Positions 61,719 to 64,000 of a stretch of 64,000 nucleotides of DNA are shown piece after piece. The stretch covers positions 1-64,000 of the forward strand of contig CANJCQ010000001.1 in the NCBI GenBank assembly GCA_947473355.1, given 5' to 3'. This stretch comes from Sphingomonadaceae bacterium (GTDB lineage Bacteria > Pseudomonadota > Alphaproteobacteria > Sphingomonadales > Sphingomonadaceae). Positions within the stretch are counted from its first letter, which is position 1, and each line of letters begins with the position of its first letter. The notes beneath the pieces are model-generated. The model was not told the DNA's origin, made no database searches, and saw only the letters and a program-made list of their open reading frames with translations. Made by a program: the position numbers and the translations under genes.

Positions 61719-63344
61719 TTGGCGGAAGTCCTTGATCGGGCCCAAGTGGCTTCGGTAGCTCTACACGACTTTGTCGAGGCCGCGTGCAAGGCAGTGCGGT
61801 CGAACTGTGGCAGTGGCCGGGCTGATGCCGATCAGCGCGCGGTTCACTCCCTTGCCTGGGCGGCAACAATCGCCGAGGCTTTGACGCAGCTGCATGGCTG
61901 GGCCCGGCGGGCCGAGGCCGATCTGGCATTCGGAGTGGGCGAATCCTTGGTCTTGCAGATCGCCTTTGGCGAATATCTCCAGCAGATTCTCGGCGGACTG
62001 CCGATGAGCCAGAACGAGCTTGCGCGTCCGGCGGATTACTACTCCCAAGACGCCGGGCGCGTGCTGGCGTGCGATTGCGATGTCGAGTGGTTCGTGGAGA
62101 ACGGCAATGTCGCCCCGGCCCGCGCAGCGCTTGCCGCGCTGCTGGTCGACGGTTGGCGACCCCAAGAGGGCTTGGGAGACGATGTACTGGACGCGGTTCG
62201 CGACCAGTACCGTCGATTCACGCGCGAGCGGATTACCCCTTTTGCCCATGGCTGGCATCTGGCCGATGCGCTCATCCCCGACAAGCTGGTGGCTGAAATG
62301 GGCGCACTTGGGACTTTCGGGGTCTGCATCGATCCGGAATTTGGCGGGCTGGGCTTTGGCAAGCTGGCCATGTGCGTGGTCTCCGAGGAGCTGAGCCGCG
62401 GCTGGCTGGGCGCGGGCTCGCTTGGCACGCGCTCGGAAATCGCCGGCGAGTTAATTTCCGCGAGCGGCACGGATCAACAGAAGGCGCGTTGGCTGCCCGG
62501 CATAGCATCGGGTGAAGTTCTGCCAACCGCCGTGTTTACTGAACCCGATACTGGTTCCGATCTGGCCTCGCTGCGCACCCGTGCGAGCAAGGAGGCCGAC
62601 GGATCGTGGCGGATCGACGGCGCCAAAACCTGGATCACGCATGCCGCGCGCAGCGATCTGATGACCGTGTTGGTGCGCACCGATCCCGCCGATCCCGGGC
62701 ATGGCGGGCTTTCGATCTTGCTTGGTGCCAAAACCCGTGCTTCGGTCGATAATTCCTTTCCCGACGAAGGCATCGACGGCAGCGAGATCGGCGTGCCCGG
62801 CTATCGTGGCATGCGCGAATATGCACTTTCCTTCGATGGCTTCCAGGTTGCGGAAGATGGCCTGTTGGGCGACGAAACGGGGCAAGGCTTTCGGCAACTC
62901 ATGCGTACATTCGAAGGTGCCCGAATTCAGACAGCTGCGCGAGCCGTCGGCGTTGCCTGGCGTGCCTTCGACCTGGCACTTGCCTATGCCTGCGATCGAA
63001 AGCAGTTTGGCAAAGGCATAGTCGGTTTTCCGCGGGTGGCCGACAAGCTGGTCATGGCTCTGGTCGAAGTGGTTGCCGCGCGCGAGCTTTCCTATTTTGC
63101 CGCGCGGACCAAGGATGAGGGTAACCGCTGCGACAGGGAGGCAGGTATGGCCAAGCTCCTCGGCGCCCGCGTCGCCTGGTCGAACGCCGATGCCGGGGTG
63201 CAAATCCATGGCGGCAATGGCTATGCTTTGGAATTCGAGATCAGCCGCGTACTGAGTGACGCGCGGGTGTTGAATATCTTCGAGGGCGCGGCGGAAATTC
63301 AGGCTCAGGTGATTGGGCGTGGCCTGCTTGCGAAGGCGGCCTGA
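61719..63344 (+). CDS. (2S)-methylsuccinyl-CoA dehydrogenase-like acyl-CoA dehydrogenase (Mcd type)
   Basis: 541 residues from TTG 61719 with GGAGGAGAGG upstream. The ~150-residue N-terminal extension with HSLAWAATIAEALTQLHGWA and QIAFGEYLQQILGGLPMSQN is the distinctive Mcd feature (usual length about 550). The ACAD body has VSEELSRGWLGAGSLGTRSE, TAVFTEPDTGSDLASLRTRA, KTWITHAAR, CDRKQFGKGIVGFPRVADKL and catalytic Glu522 in NIFEGAAEIQ. Mcd oxidises methylsuccinyl-CoA to mesaconyl-CoA in the ethylmalonyl-CoA pathway. No ethylmalonyl-CoA mutase or crotonyl-CoA carboxylase is seen in the window. Confidence 0.85.
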   Translation: MAEVLDRAQVASVALHDFVEAACKAVRSNCGSGRADADQRAVHSLAWAATIAEALTQLHGWARRAEADLAFGVGESLVLQIAFGEYLQQILGGLPMSQNELARPADYYSQDAGRVLACDCDVEWFVENGNVAPARAALAALLVDGWRPQEGLGDDVLDAVRDQYRRFTRERITPFAHGWHLADALIPDKLVAEMGALGTFGVCIDPEFGGLGFGKLAMCVVSEELSRGWLGAGSLGTRSEIAGELISASGTDQQKARWLPGIASGEVLPTAVFTEPDTGSDLASLRTRASKEADGSWRIDGAKTWITHAARSDLMTVLVRTDPADPGHGGLSILLGAKTRASVDNSFPDEGIDGSEIGVPGYRGMREYALSFDGFQVAEDGLLGDETGQGFRQLMRTFEGARIQTAARAVGVAWRAFDLALAYACDRKQFGKGIVGFPRVADKLVMALVEVVAARELSYFAARTKDEGNRCDREAGMAKLLGARVAWSNADAGVQIHGGNGYALEFEISRVLSDARVLNIFEGAAEIQAQVIGRGLLAKAA

Positions 63345-63367
63345 CTGCGCGGCTATCGCACGGGCAT

Positions 63368-64000
63368 TCAGACGGCTGGCGTAAGCACGCGCTCTCCGGC
63401 GAAATGGGCTTCCATATTATCCGCTGCCCGGTCGTAGGCGGCGCGCAATGCATCCTTGGTCATACTGGCCATGTGCGGCGTGAGCAGCAGGTTTGGCAGC
63501 GCCAGTAGCGAAGACGGGACCACCGGCTCGCCTTCAAGGACGTCAAGCGCAGCGGAACCGAGCGTTCCCTCGCACAGAGCCGAGACGAGCGCGGGCGTAT
63601 CGACAATCGAACCTCTGCCGACATTTATGAGCACACCTTCGGGCCCGAGTGCGTCCATGATGGGGCGGTCGACCAAGTGATGGGTTTCATCTCCGCCCGG
63701 TGCAGCAATGATCAGATAATCGACCTGGCGTGCGAGATCGGGCAGGGATTCGGCGTAGGTGTAGGGTAAATCCTTGCGCGGCTGGCGGTTGTGATAGAAC
63801 ACCGGCATGTCGAAGGCTTCGGCCCTGCGTGCGATCTGCAGCCCGACCTGGCCCAGCCCAAGAATTCCTAGTGGTCGACCGCTGACGCGACGTGTCAGGC
63901 CGATGCGCCGCTCCTGCCATTGGCCAGACCGGGCATGATAGACGCCGCCGCTGATGTTGCGGCCAGCACCGATCAGCAGGGCGATGGCGAATTCGGCAAC
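63368..64000 (-). CDS. D-isomer-specific 2-hydroxyacid dehydrogenase, partial (5' end outside window)
   Basis: The frame is open to the right edge, so the N-terminal catalytic domain start is missing. The NAD domain is clear: GRPLGILGLGQVGLQIARRA (GxGxxG), PEGVLINVGRGSIVDTPALV and LLLTPHMASMTKDALRAA with the catalytic His. Relatives reduce glyoxylate, hydroxypyruvate or phenylpyruvate-type acids. Placed convergent to mcd. If the CitE-type lyase yields glyoxylate, this enzyme could reduce it, but its substrate is not determined. Confidence 0.88.
   Translation of the reverse strand, partial: VAEFAIALLIGAGRNISGGVYHARSGQWQERRIGLTRRVSGRPLGILGLGQVGLQIARRAEAFDMPVFYHNRQPRKDLPYTYAESLPDLARQVDYLIIAAPGGDETHHLVDRPIMDALGPEGVLINVGRGSIVDTPALVSALCEGTLGSAALDVLEGEPVVPSSLLALPNLLLTPHMASMTKDALRAAYDRAADNMEAHFAGERVLTPAV

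Overview
The window looks like about 64 kb from a sphingomonad (Novosphingobium/Sphingobium-like alphaproteobacterium), on a catabolic megaplasmid or integrated conjugative element. The pointers are high-GC coding, a SciP/DUF1153 cell-cycle regulator of the short sphingomonad form, small sphingomonad-type accessory proteins, and an F-type transfer operon in the order familiar from sphingomonad plasmids such as pNL1. No tRNA, rRNA, CRISPR array, integrase, relaxase, replication gene or intact insertion sequence was seen, so chromosome versus plasmid is not settled. metK and ahcY are normally chromosomal housekeeping genes and their presence here matters for that question.

Layout. (1) 156-8511: a three-gene operon encoding a nitrilase-fold protein, a winged-helix protein and a 2041-residue helical-repeat protein with PIN-nuclease-like segments. 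It has the look of an uncharacterised conflict or defence system. (2) 8.7-12.4 kb: small accessory genes, namely a secreted SNase-like nuclease, an Excalibur protein, a 49-residue membrane protein, SciP and a WYL-like protein. (3) 12.4-30.5 kb, minus strand: a near-complete F-type type IV secretion operon traA-L-E-K-B-dsbC-V-C-x-trbI-S26 peptidase-W-U-trbC-N-F-H-G. Divergent XRE and AlpA-like regulators lie at 30.8-31.5 kb. The coupling protein TraD and relaxase TraI are not in the window. (4) 31.7-32.9 kb: a frameshifted TolC-type gene and a TetR regulator. (5) 33.2-43.2 kb: a catabolic region with two Fe(II)/2-oxoglutarate dioxygenases around an amidohydrolase, NTF2-like proteins, a DUF2889 protein, an MFS carrier, a CaiB-type CoA transferase, an enoyl-CoA hydratase and a LysR remnant. 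(6) 43.5-51.1 kb: metK and ahcY under tandem palindromes, an EmrR/EmrAB-type efflux operon and a SAM-dependent methyltransferase. (7) 51.2-64.0 kb: a second catabolic region with a luciferase-like oxidoreductase, SDR, tartrate/malate-type dehydrogenase, CitE-type lyase, MetE-like zinc protein, LuxC-like and LuxE-like acid-reductase subunits, MFS carrier, and close relatives of mesaconyl-CoA C1-C4 CoA transferase (Mct) and methylsuccinyl-CoA dehydrogenase (Mcd). A partial 2-hydroxyacid dehydrogenase runs off the right end.

How the genes may work together (inference). Mcd, Mct and the CitE-type lyase fit a route from methylsuccinyl-CoA through mesaconyl-CoA and citramalyl-CoA to pyruvate and acetyl-CoA, or to glyoxylate and propionyl-CoA. 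MetK, the methyltransferase, AhcY and the MetE-like protein could form a local activated-methyl cycle. The most novel candidates are the nitrilase/wHTH/PIN operon at the left and the LuxC-LuxE plus C5-dicarboxyl-CoA cassette at the right.
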